Positions 5,661-6,231 of a DNA stretch of 6,231 bases are shown here, one piece after another. Source of the DNA: Alphaproteobacteria bacterium (GTDB lineage: Bacteria > Pseudomonadota > Alphaproteobacteria > UBA2136 > UBA6156); contig JAIXZU010000058.1 of NCBI GenBank assembly GCA_027489415.1, forward strand, positions 1 through 6,231, read 5' to 3'. Each line of letters opens with the position of its first letter. Within the stretch, counting starts at the first letter, position 1. The notes below the pieces were generated by a model. It ran no database searches. It was not told the origin of the DNA and worked only from the letters and a program-made list of their open reading frames with translations. The position numbers and the translations under genes are program-made.

Positions 5661-6231
5661 CTAAGCCTTAAGCTGCTTGAAGTACCCGGTCACTTTCGGC
5701 CCTTCACGCACCAACTGCACCACGCCAAAAATATCCGCTTCCAGCTGGCGTTTCAGTACGTTGAGGGCACTATCGGCTATCTCACCGTTCAGCATCACAC
5801 GGTTAATCACCGCGTCCAGCGCGGCATCGGGGCTGTTGGCGTGAATCGTCGCCATGCTGCCCTCGTGGCCGGTGTTAATCGCACTACAGAAGGTAAACGC
5901 ATTTTCTTTCCGGATTTCCCCCAGCAAAATACGGTCAGGCCGCATCCGCAGCGTAGCGTTAAGCATTTCCCGAATTTCCTTACCGGTCGGGTCGCGGTTG
6001 GAACCCCCGAAAATCAACCCCGTACAGTTCTGGTGGGGCACATCCAGCTCCGGTACGTCTTCCAGCGTAATCAGGCGCTCATGCATCGGAATATACTTCA
6101 GCGCCGCATTCATAAAACTCGTCTTACCGGTGCTGGTACCGCCGGAAATAAGCAGGGTTTTTTTGTTGACGATGCAGTTAATGATTTTGTCCTTCACGCC
6201 CGGCTGGAGGTAGAAGTGGTCTAGCGTAAAG
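5661..6231 (-). CDS. virB11: VirB11-type secretion ATPase, 5' end beyond the window
   Basis: VirB11 is the hexameric ATPase at the cytoplasmic base of type IV secretion systems; it powers pilus assembly and substrate transfer. About 190 C-terminal residues are present, and the reading frame stays open to the right edge; by family length roughly 140-150 N-terminal residues are missing. A GTG at 6195-6197 lies in mid-domain and is not a credible start, because the codons before it continue the protein (DHFYLQPG). Motifs in order: Walker A GGTSTGKT (6120-6143), an Asp-box-like ITLEDVPELD, NRDPTG, Walker B RILLGEIR (about 5910-5933), and the His box GHEGSMATIHANS (5832-5870). All look intact. TadA/CpaF and PilT are related alternatives, but the overall pattern favours VirB11. 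The gene is last of any virB genes in view; no further virB or virD4 gene follows it here. It has no clear terminator. Confidence 0.93.
   Translation of the reverse strand, partial: FTLDHFYLQPGVKDKIINCIVNKKTLLISGGTSTGKTSFMNAALKYIPMHERLITLEDVPELDVPHQNCTGLIFGGSNRDPTGKEIREMLNATLRMRPDRILLGEIRKENAFTFCSAINTGHEGSMATIHANSPDAALDAVINRVMLNGEIADSALNVLKRQLEADIFGVVQLVREGPKVTGYFKQLKA

Noticed and set aside
6195..6197. GTG as the start of the VirB11-type protein
   Set aside because: The frame is open upstream to the window edge and encodes plausible family sequence; starting here would remove everything just before the Walker A motif.

Overview
The window looks like a chromosomal segment of an alphaproteobacterium with moderately high GC. 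The main evidence is a PpiD/SurA-type periplasmic isomerase lying head-to-head with a secG-pyrG pair, an arrangement familiar from that class (inference from known synteny, not tested here). A VirB11-type type IV secretion ATPase at the right edge adds an accessory or host-interaction element. The sequence does not resolve the genus.

Left edge (1-207): no supported gene. This stretch is almost free of G on the + strand over its first ~115 bases, then AT-rich. It holds an exact consensus sigma-70 promoter (TTGACA-17-TATAAT, 140-168) pointing right into the antisense strand of the next two genes, a 9-bp inverted repeat around it, and a weaker possible promoter pointing left.

Block 1 (208-2503, minus strand): a possible 32-residue membrane peptide, then ppiD (membrane-anchored parvulin foldase), then a 107-residue secreted protein of unknown function. 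Each overlaps the next, so the block looks translationally coupled and devoted to the cell envelope.

Block 2 (2538-4636, plus strand): secG (Sec translocon subunit) and pyrG (CTP synthase), 11 bp apart. The secG promoter predicts transcription starting at the A of its ATG, so the message may be leaderless. In many alphaproteobacteria tpiA lies in front of secG; here it is absent. pyrG ends in a hairpin shared with the convergent gene that follows.

Block 3 (4663-6231, minus strand): a partial virB11 entering from the right edge, a proline-rich 129-residue protein of unknown function with its own Shine-Dalgarno site and a strong intrinsic terminator, and a DUF1232/YkvA small membrane protein. 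The strong terminator between the last two suggests they are separate transcripts.

No CRISPR array, insertion sequence, tRNA or rRNA was recognised. Nothing amounts to a clearly new system. The best leads are the orphan consensus promoter at the left, the possible peptide coupled to ppiD, and the candidate leaderless starts.
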